Below are positions 7,164 through 14,552 of a stretch of 16,850 bases of DNA, one piece after another (position 1 is the first letter of the stretch; each line of letters begins with the position of its first letter). The translations under genes were made by a program, and so were the position numbers. Source of the DNA: Candidatus Zhuqueibacterota bacterium (GTDB lineage: Bacteria; Zhuqueibacterota; Zhuqueibacteria; Residuimicrobiales; Krinioviventaceae); contig RQOI01000284.1 of NCBI GenBank assembly GCA_003854995.1, positions 1 through 16,850 of the forward strand, given 5' to 3'. The notes below the pieces were generated by a model. The model worked only from the letters and a program-made list of their open reading frames with translations, searched no databases and was not told the origin of the DNA.

Positions 7164-8531
7164 CTAGTTGCGTTCCTGCGCAATGATGCCGAGCGCTGCT
7201 TCCAGATAGGCGCGATATATTTTCGCGTCATATTCGGCTCGTACGAGCGTCGCTTGCGCCTGAATGACATCCACCTGGGCGGTCATCACTTCCAACTCGG
7301 TTCCGGAACCGACGCGCCGTTTCTCGGTCTGCAGACGCAAGTTCTCCTGATACGCCTCAAGGTTCTCCTGATTGATTTGCATCAGATCTACAAATGCCTC
7401 GAGCATTAAAAAATATTCCCGGATATTGGCGATGAGAATTCGTCTCTCTTCATTCAGCCTTTCCAGGGCCATTTCATTGTTCAGTTTTTGCCGCTCGACT
7501 TCAGCCTTGTCAGCGAGGCCGTTGAAAATGTTCAGATTGATGCCGGCGCCGATGGTGGCGCTAAAATCTTCATCCAGTTTCGTCGAATAGACGCGAGAGA
7601 TATCGTCATTGTTTCTGCTATAGCTCACGCGCGCGCCAATGGTCGGGGCATAGCGCGCTTTGGCTGATCGAATGGCAAACTCTGTGGCCTGCACCTCACT
7701 CTGCACAGCTTTGAGCCGATCATTATGTTCCAGTGCAATATCGACGGCCTCGTCAAAATTATAGTCCGGGAAAATCGGTTTGGGCATATCTTCTGCGATT
7801 TCGATGGCCGCGGCTGGATTCTGTCCCATGGCGCTGTTCAAAGCCGCCTTGGCGAGTTCTATGCGATTGACCTGATTGATCAGCTCGGTCCGGCGATTGC
7901 CCAGATTGACCTTGGCCTGAAAGATCTCAGCCTGCGACTTTAGCCCCACATCGAGCATTGTCTGGTTGTAGGCCAGATTTTCTTCGGCGTGCTTGGCCGC
8001 CTCCTCATAGACGTGCTGCAGTTTGATCGCCTTGAGCAATTCAAAGTACTTGTCCGAGACGTTGGCGATCACCAGGTTGCGCGTGTTGAACAGGCTGTGC
8101 TCCTGATATTGCTTGTACGCCTTTGCCTGGCGGATCATGTTGCCGGTGCGGCCGAAATCATAAATATGCTGATCAAGAGAGACCGAAGCGCCATAGGAAT
8201 TATATTCATTCTTCGGGTACACCACAGGGCCCCACACTTTTATGGTATTTCCCGTCGAATCAATCGTCTGAATTTCTCCGAAACTTGCTTGTTCCCCTTG
8301 AATACTCTTGCCAAAGCTGAACGACGAATTGACCTGCGGCAGCCAGCCGGACCGGGAAGAGACAATATCTCGATCAGCGAGTTCCAGGCCGATCTGGGCA
8401 GCATAAAGTTCATAGTTATTGGCCAAAGCGATGTCAATGCAATCCTGCAAGCTCAGCGGGCTCGTTTGCGCGAAAATGAACTGAACCATGATGAAAAGCA
8501 GATGAACGCTCAACACGATATGTTTCATCAT
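7164..8531 (-). CDS. TolC-like outer-membrane efflux protein
   Basis: Outer-membrane channel of the tripartite exporter. A signal peptide covers residues 1-21 (cleavage probably after FIFA). The mature protein has two tandem OEP repeats as in TolC: the first begins SLQDCIDIALANN (about 27), the second NFDEAVDIALEHN (about 254). Long Ala/Glu/Gln-rich helices and short polar beta segments containing F-D-G or FNGL motifs (HIYDFGRTG, NLNIFNGLADKAE) mark the helix-barrel transitions. At 455 residues it has normal length. GGAG lies nine bases before the first of two adjacent ATGs. It is preceded by the Yip1-family gene (24 bases) and followed by the lipoprotein gene (10 bases). As is usual, substrate choice is set by the inner-membrane partners rather than this channel. 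Confidence 0.94.
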   Translation of the reverse strand: MMKHIVLSVHLLFIMVQFIFAQTSPLSLQDCIDIALANNYELYAAQIGLELADRDIVSSRSGWLPQVNSSFSFGKSIQGEQASFGEIQTIDSTGNTIKVWGPVVYPKNEYNSYGASVSLDQHIYDFGRTGNMIRQAKAYKQYQEHSLFNTRNLVIANVSDKYFELLKAIKLQHVYEEAAKHAEENLAYNQTMLDVGLKSQAEIFQAKVNLGNRRTELINQVNRIELAKAALNSAMGQNPAAAIEIAEDMPKPIFPDYNFDEAVDIALEHNDRLKAVQSEVQATEFAIRSAKARYAPTIGARVSYSRNNDDISRVYSTKLDEDFSATIGAGINLNIFNGLADKAEVERQKLNNEMALERLNEERRILIANIREYFLMLEAFVDLMQINQENLEAYQENLRLQTEKRRVGSGTELEVMTAQVDVIQAQATLVRAEYDAKIYRAYLEAALGIIAQERN

Positions 8532-8555
8532 ATCAATCGACTCCGTATTTTATTT

Positions 8556-9281
8556 TTAGCCGCCAAAGGCGCCGCCGACTGCCGCAGCGACCACCCAGTA
8601 GAGGACGGTGATGAGCGCCACCCAGGGCCACACCTTTTTGGTTTTCAGTCCGGCGACGAGCGCGATGCCAATGGATGTCACCGCAATCGTCCAGAGATTG
8701 AACAGCTCCACATTGGCCAAAAGCTTGTAGAGGAACGTCTCTTTGGACGCATCGGACATCAGAGTGGCGAGACTAAAGTGGACATTCATCGTCCCTTGCG
8801 AGAGCATGATGGGCAGCTTTATCAGAAAACCCAACAGACCGATAAAGCCGGCATAGACGACAACCCCCAACAATTGAGCGTAACGAGAAGAGCCACCGAG
8901 CAGGACATTGCTCACAAAAAGCCAGACAGCGGCTAAAATCAAGGTGACGACCGCACTCCCGACCGCGGCCATGGGTGCGATGGTGACTTTTTGAACTTTG
9001 ATCCCCTGCTCGACAGCCTGATCAATTTGCTCCTCGGGAACACCCCTTTTTTCCATTTGTTCGATCATCTTGTCGCGCCCCTCTTCAATGACGACCGGGG
9101 TCAGGAAATACATGACGCCGGCGCTGATGAGCACTGTGATGATGAAAGGGATGACCCATTTCGGTTTCTCCCGCACCGCCTTAAAGGTCGATGCCGGTGC
9201 GACAAAGACATTCCAGATTCGAGCGAGAATGTTCATCTCTTTTTCGTTTTCTGACGCGGGTGACGCAGTTATGTGGCTCAT
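8556..9281 (-). CDS. Yip1-family multi-pass membrane protein
   Basis: A 241-residue integral membrane protein with the bacterial Yip1-domain pattern: a short cytoplasmic N-terminus with the typical opening motif NVFVAPASTFKAVREKPKW (about 24-42) and about five membrane helices (43-62, 104-128, 137-160, 194-212, 217-236). A charged, helix-forming loop (about 64-100, EEGRDKMIEQMEKRG) separates the first two. The C-terminus is Gly/Ala-rich. A strong GGAGG sits 5 bases before the ATG. It is the first gene of the left-hand operon and directly precedes the tolC-like gene. Molecular function in bacteria is not established; the position suggests an auxiliary membrane component of the exporter. Confidence 0.85.
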   Translation of the reverse strand: MSHITASPASENEKEMNILARIWNVFVAPASTFKAVREKPKWVIPFIITVLISAGVMYFLTPVVIEEGRDKMIEQMEKRGVPEEQIDQAVEQGIKVQKVTIAPMAAVGSAVVTLILAAVWLFVSNVLLGGSSRYAQLLGVVVYAGFIGLLGFLIKLPIMLSQGTMNVHFSLATLMSDASKETFLYKLLANVELFNLWTIAVTSIGIALVAGLKTKKVWPWVALITVLYWVVAAAVGGAFGG

Positions 9282-9334
9282 TTGGCCCTCCGGAATTCAT
9301 TCTTAAAAAATCTGCTTACTTTGACGTATATCAT

Positions 9335-9340
9335 ATTATA
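9335..9340 (-). promoter_or_regulatory. possible -10 element for the exporter operon
   Basis: A perfect TATAAT on the minus strand, about 54 bases upstream of the Yip1-family ATG, in an AT-rich stretch. No good TTGACA-like -35 lies at 16-18 bases upstream, and the sigma-factor consensus of this lineage is unknown, so this is only a candidate. Confidence 0.3.
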
Positions 9341-9438
9341 AAGTTTCGGTCGAATGTGAAAATATTCGTCTTATCAATTTGTACCACTAATCTGCGACAC
9401 TGTACTTTTTTAGCAAAGTTTTTACGCGAAGGATAAAG

Positions 9439-9530
9439 AATTTGACCACCGAGTGCACCGAGGACCACAGAGAAAGGCCACATACTCTTTTTTTCTCGGT
9501 GCTTCTCGGTGAACTCTGTGGTTTCAAATT
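9439..9530. repeat. long imperfect inverted repeat of ACCACAGAG/CACCGAG units
   Basis: The left arm (about 9439-9478) and the reverse complement of the right arm (about 9489-9530) align along almost their whole length, both beginning AATTTGA followed by CCAC(A/C)GAGT(T/G)CACCGAG. Transcribed, this would form a hairpin of roughly 40 paired positions with a few mismatches and a loop of about 10 bases. Within each arm, short units (CCACNGAG, CACCGAG) recur. The type resembles the ACCACAGAG-rich dispersed intergenic repeats found in many bacterial genomes, which give spurious ORFs with peptides like TTEFTEKHRE; that resemblance is from memory. It lies between two operons, as such elements usually do. 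Confidence 0.85.
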
Positions 9531-9664
9531 TTCGCTTTATGTGAATGATGCAATGCCTTGAAGGTTTTGGTGGCGGCCAAGGGTCGCGCCAAGGCTCTCC
9601 GCGTCCCCGATGGTGAAAATAAGCTGCGCATGACTCGGATGAGGCCGAAAAATTTCCATAAATA

Positions 9665-9696
9665 AGCAAAGCCGATGGTCGCTCATCGGCTTTGCT
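9665..9696 (-). terminator. hairpin terminator after the PorV-family gene
   Basis: A perfect 13-bp inverted repeat (AGCAAAGCCGATG / CATCGGCTTTGCT) with a 6-base loop, 22 bases downstream of the PorV-family stop codon in the direction of transcription. The bases after the stem on the minus strand (TATTTATGGAAATTTTT) are only moderately U-rich, so it is a reasonable but not ideal intrinsic terminator. It separates the right operon from the inverted repeat and the exporter promoter region. Confidence 0.65.
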
Positions 9697-9718
9697 GTAT
9701 AAAAAATAATCTCAATTG

Positions 9719-10744
9719 TTAAAAATAGAATGACAAGGTGTATTGATGCACAGAATTCAAAATGCCAAAGTCCTGATACGCGTAATCGATCGAGAACTTG
9801 GCGCCGCCCGAGTTCAGTTTGAGACCGCCACCAAAAGTGATGCCCAGCGTGTTATCGTCATAGTTGATGTGCTGACCTGCCCGCAGCGCAAAGAGCCGGT
9901 TCCACTCGTACTCCACGCCGAGGTTGGCGCGCAAATTGTGATCGAGAGGATCGTTCGCATCCACGATGAGGGTGAAGCGGTTCATATCGTTCTGGATGAT
10001 CTGATTATTGCCGCCCCAGATATCCATCATAATTCCCATGCGAAAGATCATGGGCAAAGGCCACTCCACTGTTCTCAACTTGGCATCTGTATCACGCGTC
10101 CCCTGCAGATTGGGATTGGTGTTGCTGCTCGAGTTGATGTCGGGTCCGTCCATCTGCATTTTGCCGCCGAAATTGGTGACCGCCATGGCCAGACGAATGC
10201 CATACAAGCCGGTGTCAAATTGTGAGCCGATATCAAAAGCCAATGCGCTCGCCTGCTCCCGGTAGATGGCTTCGCGGACCATCTTGATGGTGACGCCGAC
10301 AGTGAGGCGATCGGTCAGCCAGCGAGAATAGGATGCGCCAATGACCAGGCCGCTATAATCATAGTATGTCCCGGTGCCATTGGGCTGCTGAATCGTCGTG
10401 ATTTCTATCGGATCGGTGGTGATGAACATGCCGCTGACGCCGAATGAGGAGGACGCATCGACCGGGATGCTGACGCCGATGAAACTGTATTTGATATCGG
10501 CGATATAGGTGTTATAGGTGCCGCCCAGCGATGTCTCCCGAATGCGGCCGATGCCCGCCGGATTCCAGGCCATGGCATAGACATCCTCTGACGCGGCGGC
10601 GTAAGCGCCGCCGAGAGCGGCGCCGCGAGCGCCGGCGGGAATTTTGAGAAATTGCGCCATGGAAGTGCCGACGCGGGAAAAAGTCTGGGCGTGCGTCGTC
10701 GCCTGCAGCAACACGGCCAACAAGATTAAAATTCGATTCTTCAT
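9719..10744 (-). CDS. PorV/PorQ-family outer-membrane beta-barrel protein
   Basis: A 341-residue outer-membrane protein. Residues 1-19 are a signal peptide (cleavage after THA). The mature N-terminus contains the family signature: FLKIPAGARGAALGGAYAA (32-50) followed by AMAWNPAGIG (57-66). The rest is alternating amphipathic beta-strands ending in an aromatic terminus, LSFYF, as expected for BAM-assembled barrels. PorV proteins in Bacteroidota carry type IX secretion cargo from the translocon to the attachment complex at the cell surface; many FCB genomes encode several paralogues. The gene is 52 bases downstream of the large exported protein, a good candidate partner. The frame extends upstream into that gene, but the ATG at 10744 gives the signal peptide and has GGAG 10 bases before it. 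Confidence 0.88.
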   Translation of the reverse strand: MKNRILILLAVLLQATTHAQTFSRVGTSMAQFLKIPAGARGAALGGAYAAASEDVYAMAWNPAGIGRIRETSLGGTYNTYIADIKYSFIGVSIPVDASSSFGVSGMFITTDPIEITTIQQPNGTGTYYDYSGLVIGASYSRWLTDRLTVGVTIKMVREAIYREQASALAFDIGSQFDTGLYGIRLAMAVTNFGGKMQMDGPDINSSSNTNPNLQGTRDTDAKLRTVEWPLPMIFRMGIMMDIWGGNNQIIQNDMNRFTLIVDANDPLDHNLRANLGVEYEWNRLFALRAGQHINYDDNTLGITFGGGLKLNSGGAKFSIDYAYQDFGILNSVHQYTLSFYF

Positions 10745-10796
10745 ATTGCATGAACTCCATGTTAGCGACAGAGCTTGCAAAAAAAGCCCTGTGGAC

Positions 10797-13700
10797 TCAA
10801 CGGATAATGGCAAACTTGCCGATCTTTTTTCCGCCTTCCGGCGTCTCAACTGCATAAATGTACAGCCCGGCAGCTACCTCCTGCCGATTCACTGTCCACA
10901 AATTCCAATCTTCAGTGCCGGTGCCCGGATCATTGTCCGGCGCCCAGTGCTCCAGGGTGTTGATGAGCTCTCCCGCCAGATTGAAGATGAATATGGTGCA
11001 CTGCCGCGGCAGATTGGTGAACTGAATCTTGAGATAATTCGCATCAGATTCCCAATAAGCGGAGACAATGTACGGATTCGGCACCACCCGTACGTTCGCG
11101 AGGGGATCTGTGTTCGCCGGATCGATCAACCACTTTTTCGTGCTGAATTCAAAAACGTCAGCGGCTGTCAGCGGCTTCCATGTCGAGATGAAGAGCGTGT
11201 CGCCCTCGTTCCAGCGACTGCTCGCTCGCACATAGAAAGAATCAGCCGGCACAAAAACGCTATCGTAAACGACAATGCCGGTCTCCGGATCTTCAGTTGT
11301 GGTTATGATAGTGTCCGGCGGAAAGACGACCCACTGATCTCTGTCGTACCAGGTGAAGGTGTTCTTCCAGGTTCTCGTTCCCTGCGGCAGTTCGCCGCCT
11401 CCGGGCAGCGGGCGGAAAGTTGCATCTTCGATGAATCCCAGCACATCGCCGGAGCTGAACTCGCCGACCGGTTCTTCATCAATATCCATCCAGATGGCAT
11501 CAACCGGCGTGGCGCTGCTTTTTCCGCCCGTAATGTCATAAGCTTTGAAATAGACGGGAATGCGCTCCACGTTTTGTCCGCTCAATTTATAGGCAGAATC
11601 GGGAAAGCTGTTGCTCCAGACCATCATATAGTTTTTCGGCAGCACGTTAGCCCATCTCTCAAAGGCTAGCTCCCAATTGCAGTCGCTGGTCCAGACCGCT
11701 TTGCGGAAATAGGGCCGGTTGGCGACATTGGTGATGGAGAGCTGTATGCCGTCAAATGTCGGCGCGAACTCGGTGCCATCGATGAGGCCGACGTTCAAAC
11801 TATCGATCGTCGTACCGACGCCGGCTGCATTGCCGTCGATATGGTAGATGTGCGTGTCAAAAGCGGGCTTGCCATCTTCATCGACGAACATCCACTTGCC
11901 AGTATTCATATCTTTGACATTGTAAACGAGTGTCGTCTGACTCGATACATTGCTTGAATCGACAAAATAATCATAGACGATCAAGGTGTCCAGCCGACCA
12001 TACAGCGTGTCGATAGCGACCGAATCGAGTGCCGGCGTCATGAAGGACAGGGTTGTATCGCGGAAGGAAATCTGGTACGTATGACCGGTCACCTGATACT
12101 GGTCGACGGCATCGACCGATATTTTGGCCAGGCCCGAGCCTTGCAGGCGCCGCAAGGTACCGTCCAGCGCGGTATCGATTTTCACCTCGACGAAATCGCT
12201 GGCGCGCGGCTGCGGCGTGATTTTGACGAACTGCGGTTCAGCCTCGCTGTTGCCTTTAAAGTTTTCCAGAGACTCCAGGTCGAACTGAAAATGCAGTGGA
12301 TTGAGCACGATATTGTCCATCTCAATGCCATAGTCATAGGCAGTGACAGCGTAGCAGTAGGTCACGCCGTCTTCGATGTCATAGTCGGTGTAAGAATGGA
12401 ACAGGCCATCTACACCTTCGCCCTCGTCCACTTCATCGTTGCCCAGGAAAATCCAAGGTGCGTATTTATCCCGACCGCCGATGCCGTCGATGAGATCACA
12501 TTGCGCGAGTGGCAGCCAACCGCGGCCGATGCCCCGTTCGTCACGGATATAATCGCGTTCCGGATTGCCCCAGGTCTTGCCGCCATCCGTGCTCTTGTAC
12601 ACTCTATAGCCTTCAAAATCCTGATAGCCGGTCATGACATCGCGATAGAACTCGGAGCGGCGATTCCAATAGAGCGTCACTTTATTGCGCTTTTGGCCGT
12701 TGATATCGGTGTACGGCGTCACCACTGCGCTCACCTTGGGCGCTTTGGGCGGGTCCGGGCCCTGGTAATTGTTATCGTACATGAGCTGGGCAATTTCAGC
12801 ATTTTGTTCGAGGTCGATTGGACTGTCGCCCATGATGATGGCAAAGGAGGCATTGACCGTGTCATTCAGCGCCAGATCAAACGGCCCGGAGGAGGCGATG
12901 AGCGTACAGTCGAGGCCTTCCGGATAATCCGCCATCAGGTTGTCCAGGTTATTGAAATGCAGATTTTGAGTACCGCCCGGATGGCCGTGCCAGAAATACC
13001 AGTCCTTTTGCGGTTCAGTCAGACCGGTTGTATCACCGCTCATGACGCGAAACATGGCTTCTTCTTTATTGAACACGACCGGCGTCTGGCCATCGCCGAC
13101 AAAAGGCCCCGCATTGGTCTCGACGCTGCGAACGCCAGGACGCGCGTACCAGTCGAACCAGTGCCAGTCAGTCAGCCCGAGCTTTTCGCCCTGGCGGACA
13201 TCCGCGATGCCATCGCCAGTCAGATCGACATCCCGGGCAGCCGGCGGCGAGTCGAGGAATTTGAGCGATGAATAGGCCATGCCGGTCAGGCCGCCGGACT
13301 CATCGTCCAGATCCCATATATAAGCAAAGTCGAGATCGAGGTTATAGGCCATCATATCATCATCGTTGGAACGGCCGGATGTGCTGCCTTCAGCGGTCTT
13401 GTTATAGGCATCGACATCGAGGTAAAATCCGACCCACATGTCTTTGTAATCCCACCCCATACCGTCGTTCGTATACTCGATAAAGCGTCGATTTTGCTCG
13501 ATGATGCCGACCTGGTCGCTCTTGTTGATGATCTTGACCGGGAAAAAGATGATATCCTCGGCAAAGGAGCGGCCGTAGGAAAAACCGGACGTTTGAACTT
13601 CAACGCCTATGCTGTAGCCCTGGTTCTGATCGATATCGCGGATGGCCCAGCGGTCGTTGAATGCCATGAAAATATCGACATCAGAGAAAAAAGAGCCGGG

Positions 13701-14507
13701 TATTTCCTGGTTAAAAGTCGGCGAATTCGGGTTCGGATCGCGCGCCCATGGCCCTGGCCAGAAATGCCAGATTTCCTCTTCTTCATTGTAATAGGCGCGC
13801 AGGCTGTCGACCATGGACTTTTCTTCATCCGTCAGATCTTGATAGGGCCCACTCGGACTCGGCATCCATTCCTTTAATTCATTATAATAGCCGGTCGGCC
13901 AGGTGATGGGTTTATCGCTCGTCGCCAGCACCGGCGTTTGATCATTGAGAGCAGCATACTCTTTGTATTCCTCGACTTCCCACGACGTCACCAGGCCCGA
14001 ATGCAGACGGCCGTAATGATCCTTGATCGGCATCCAGTCCGGCCGGGTGACATTGGAGGTGCGGTCAAAGTGCGACTCGGACACCGTCGGTCCCCACCAG
14101 TAGGTGCTATCGGCGAGCTTGGGATGCGGCCGGTACGACCACGGATACAAATCTTTCAATGCCTGCGGCGAATCGTTGCGGGCGCCGTTGACGCCCACCA
14201 TCATGCCGACCGCAGCGAGATATTGAAATCCTTTGTACAGGCCCTCCGGATTGGACCAGTTGGAAAAGTCATGCCCGACAATTTTACCGGTGTTGGCGGT
14301 CATGGTTTTCAGCTCGCCTTTGAGCAGATATCCCTTGGCGCGCTGGGCGATGGCCTCCTCCGGCGTTTCTTTGACATCGGAAACGACCTTGTACAGGCTT
14401 TCCTCGGCCTCTTGAGGTTCGCCCTGAACATCCTTGATGTCAACGGCGCCGGCGGAGAAGGACAGCGCGACCAGTATCATTGTCAGGATGATAAAATTTG
14501 CCTTCAT
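10797..14507 (-). CDS. large exported protein with FnIII-like segment and T9SS/FlgD-like C-terminal domain
   Basis: A 1236-residue protein with a signal peptide (about 1-21, cleavage near SAGA-V). Residues 60-580 are rich in Trp, Tyr, Asp and Gly and match no domain I can name; at 428-436 there is a DxTxDGxxD segment like a calcium loop but without the terminal Glu. Residues 588-728 look like a fibronectin-III fold (KVTLYWNRR, FEGYRVYKSTDGGKTW, YTDYDIEDGVTYCYAVTAYD). Residues 755-820 and about 830-1130 are further beta-rich segments. Residues 1134-1236 form a C-terminal domain beginning NVRVVPNPYIVS, with FNLAGELINTLEHW, AAGLYIYAV and ending GKFAIIR, which matches the FlgD-Ig/T9SS-type sorting domain pattern. 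This suggests secretion across the outer membrane and surface attachment. GAGG is seven bases before the ATG. It lies between the TonB receptor and PorV genes. No catalytic motif was found; a binding or structural role is an inference. Confidence 0.85.
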   Translation of the reverse strand: MKANFIILTMILVALSFSAGAVDIKDVQGEPQEAEESLYKVVSDVKETPEEAIAQRAKGYLLKGELKTMTANTGKIVGHDFSNWSNPEGLYKGFQYLAAVGMMVGVNGARNDSPQALKDLYPWSYRPHPKLADSTYWWGPTVSESHFDRTSNVTRPDWMPIKDHYGRLHSGLVTSWEVEEYKEYAALNDQTPVLATSDKPITWPTGYYNELKEWMPSPSGPYQDLTDEEKSMVDSLRAYYNEEEEIWHFWPGPWARDPNPNSPTFNQEIPGSFFSDVDIFMAFNDRWAIRDIDQNQGYSIGVEVQTSGFSYGRSFAEDIIFFPVKIINKSDQVGIIEQNRRFIEYTNDGMGWDYKDMWVGFYLDVDAYNKTAEGSTSGRSNDDDMMAYNLDLDFAYIWDLDDESGGLTGMAYSSLKFLDSPPAARDVDLTGDGIADVRQGEKLGLTDWHWFDWYARPGVRSVETNAGPFVGDGQTPVVFNKEEAMFRVMSGDTTGLTEPQKDWYFWHGHPGGTQNLHFNNLDNLMADYPEGLDCTLIASSGPFDLALNDTVNASFAIIMGDSPIDLEQNAEIAQLMYDNNYQGPDPPKAPKVSAVVTPYTDINGQKRNKVTLYWNRRSEFYRDVMTGYQDFEGYRVYKSTDGGKTWGNPERDYIRDERGIGRGWLPLAQCDLIDGIGGRDKYAPWIFLGNDEVDEGEGVDGLFHSYTDYDIEDGVTYCYAVTAYDYGIEMDNIVLNPLHFQFDLESLENFKGNSEAEPQFVKITPQPRASDFVEVKIDTALDGTLRRLQGSGLAKISVDAVDQYQVTGHTYQISFRDTTLSFMTPALDSVAIDTLYGRLDTLIVYDYFVDSSNVSSQTTLVYNVKDMNTGKWMFVDEDGKPAFDTHIYHIDGNAAGVGTTIDSLNVGLIDGTEFAPTFDGIQLSITNVANRPYFRKAVWTSDCNWELAFERWANVLPKNYMMVWSNSFPDSAYKLSGQNVERIPVYFKAYDITGGKSSATPVDAIWMDIDEEPVGEFSSGDVLGFIEDATFRPLPGGGELPQGTRTWKNTFTWYDRDQWVVFPPDTIITTTEDPETGIVVYDSVFVPADSFYVRASSRWNEGDTLFISTWKPLTAADVFEFSTKKWLIDPANTDPLANVRVVPNPYIVSAYWESDANYLKIQFTNLPRQCTIFIFNLAGELINTLEHWAPDNDPGTGTEDWNLWTVNRQEVAAGLYIYAVETPEGGKKIGKFAIIR

Positions 14508-14552
14508 ACAAAAACCTCGTCATTTTTCAGGCACTGATAAAATAGTGCAATC

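Larger units (their letters stand above)
9282..9718. other. intergenic region between the two operons
   Basis: A 437-base stretch without a supported gene. From right to left it holds the hairpin terminator of the PorV operon, a GC-rich stretch (about 9560-9650) with no assigned role, the long inverted repeat, and an AT-rich segment (9301-9420) that probably contains the promoter of the exporter operon. A 112-codon frame can be read through it on the minus strand, but its peptide is the translation of the repeat and of the flanking non-coding DNA and has no Shine-Dalgarno or known domain. Confidence 0.8.

Noticed and set aside
7154..7270. The upstream extension of the lipoprotein frame into the TolC-like gene.
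   Set aside because: The extension would bury the signal peptide and lipobox behind 39 basic, non-hydrophobic residues, so the start at 7153 is preferred.
7989..8936. A 315-codon plus-strand frame.
   Set aside because: It is antisense to the N-terminal half of the TolC-like gene and the Yip1-family gene, both well supported by domains and Shine-Dalgarnos.
9331..9669. A 112-codon minus-strand frame in the intergenic region.
   Set aside because: Its central peptide is simply the translation of the inverted repeat (TTEFTEKHRE type), it runs into the terminator hairpin and the promoter region, and it has no Shine-Dalgarno or recognisable domain.
10745..10855. The upstream extension of the PorV-family frame.
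   Set aside because: It overlaps the end of the large exported protein and would precede a normal signal peptide with 37 unrelated residues.
10644..11669. A 341-codon plus-strand frame.
   Set aside because: It runs antisense across the 3' part of the large exported protein and the 5' end of the PorV-family gene, with no motif or ribosome binding site.
12081..13271. A 396-codon open frame on the plus strand.
   Set aside because: It lies wholly antisense to the large exported protein, whose signal peptide, FnIII-like segment and C-terminal domain are clear. The antisense peptide shows no known motif; long shadow frames are common with this codon usage.
14531..14548. A small inverted repeat (GCACT/AGTGC, 8-base loop) between the receptor and the large exported protein.
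   Set aside because: A 5-bp stem without a T-run is too weak and too likely by chance to call a terminator or processing site.
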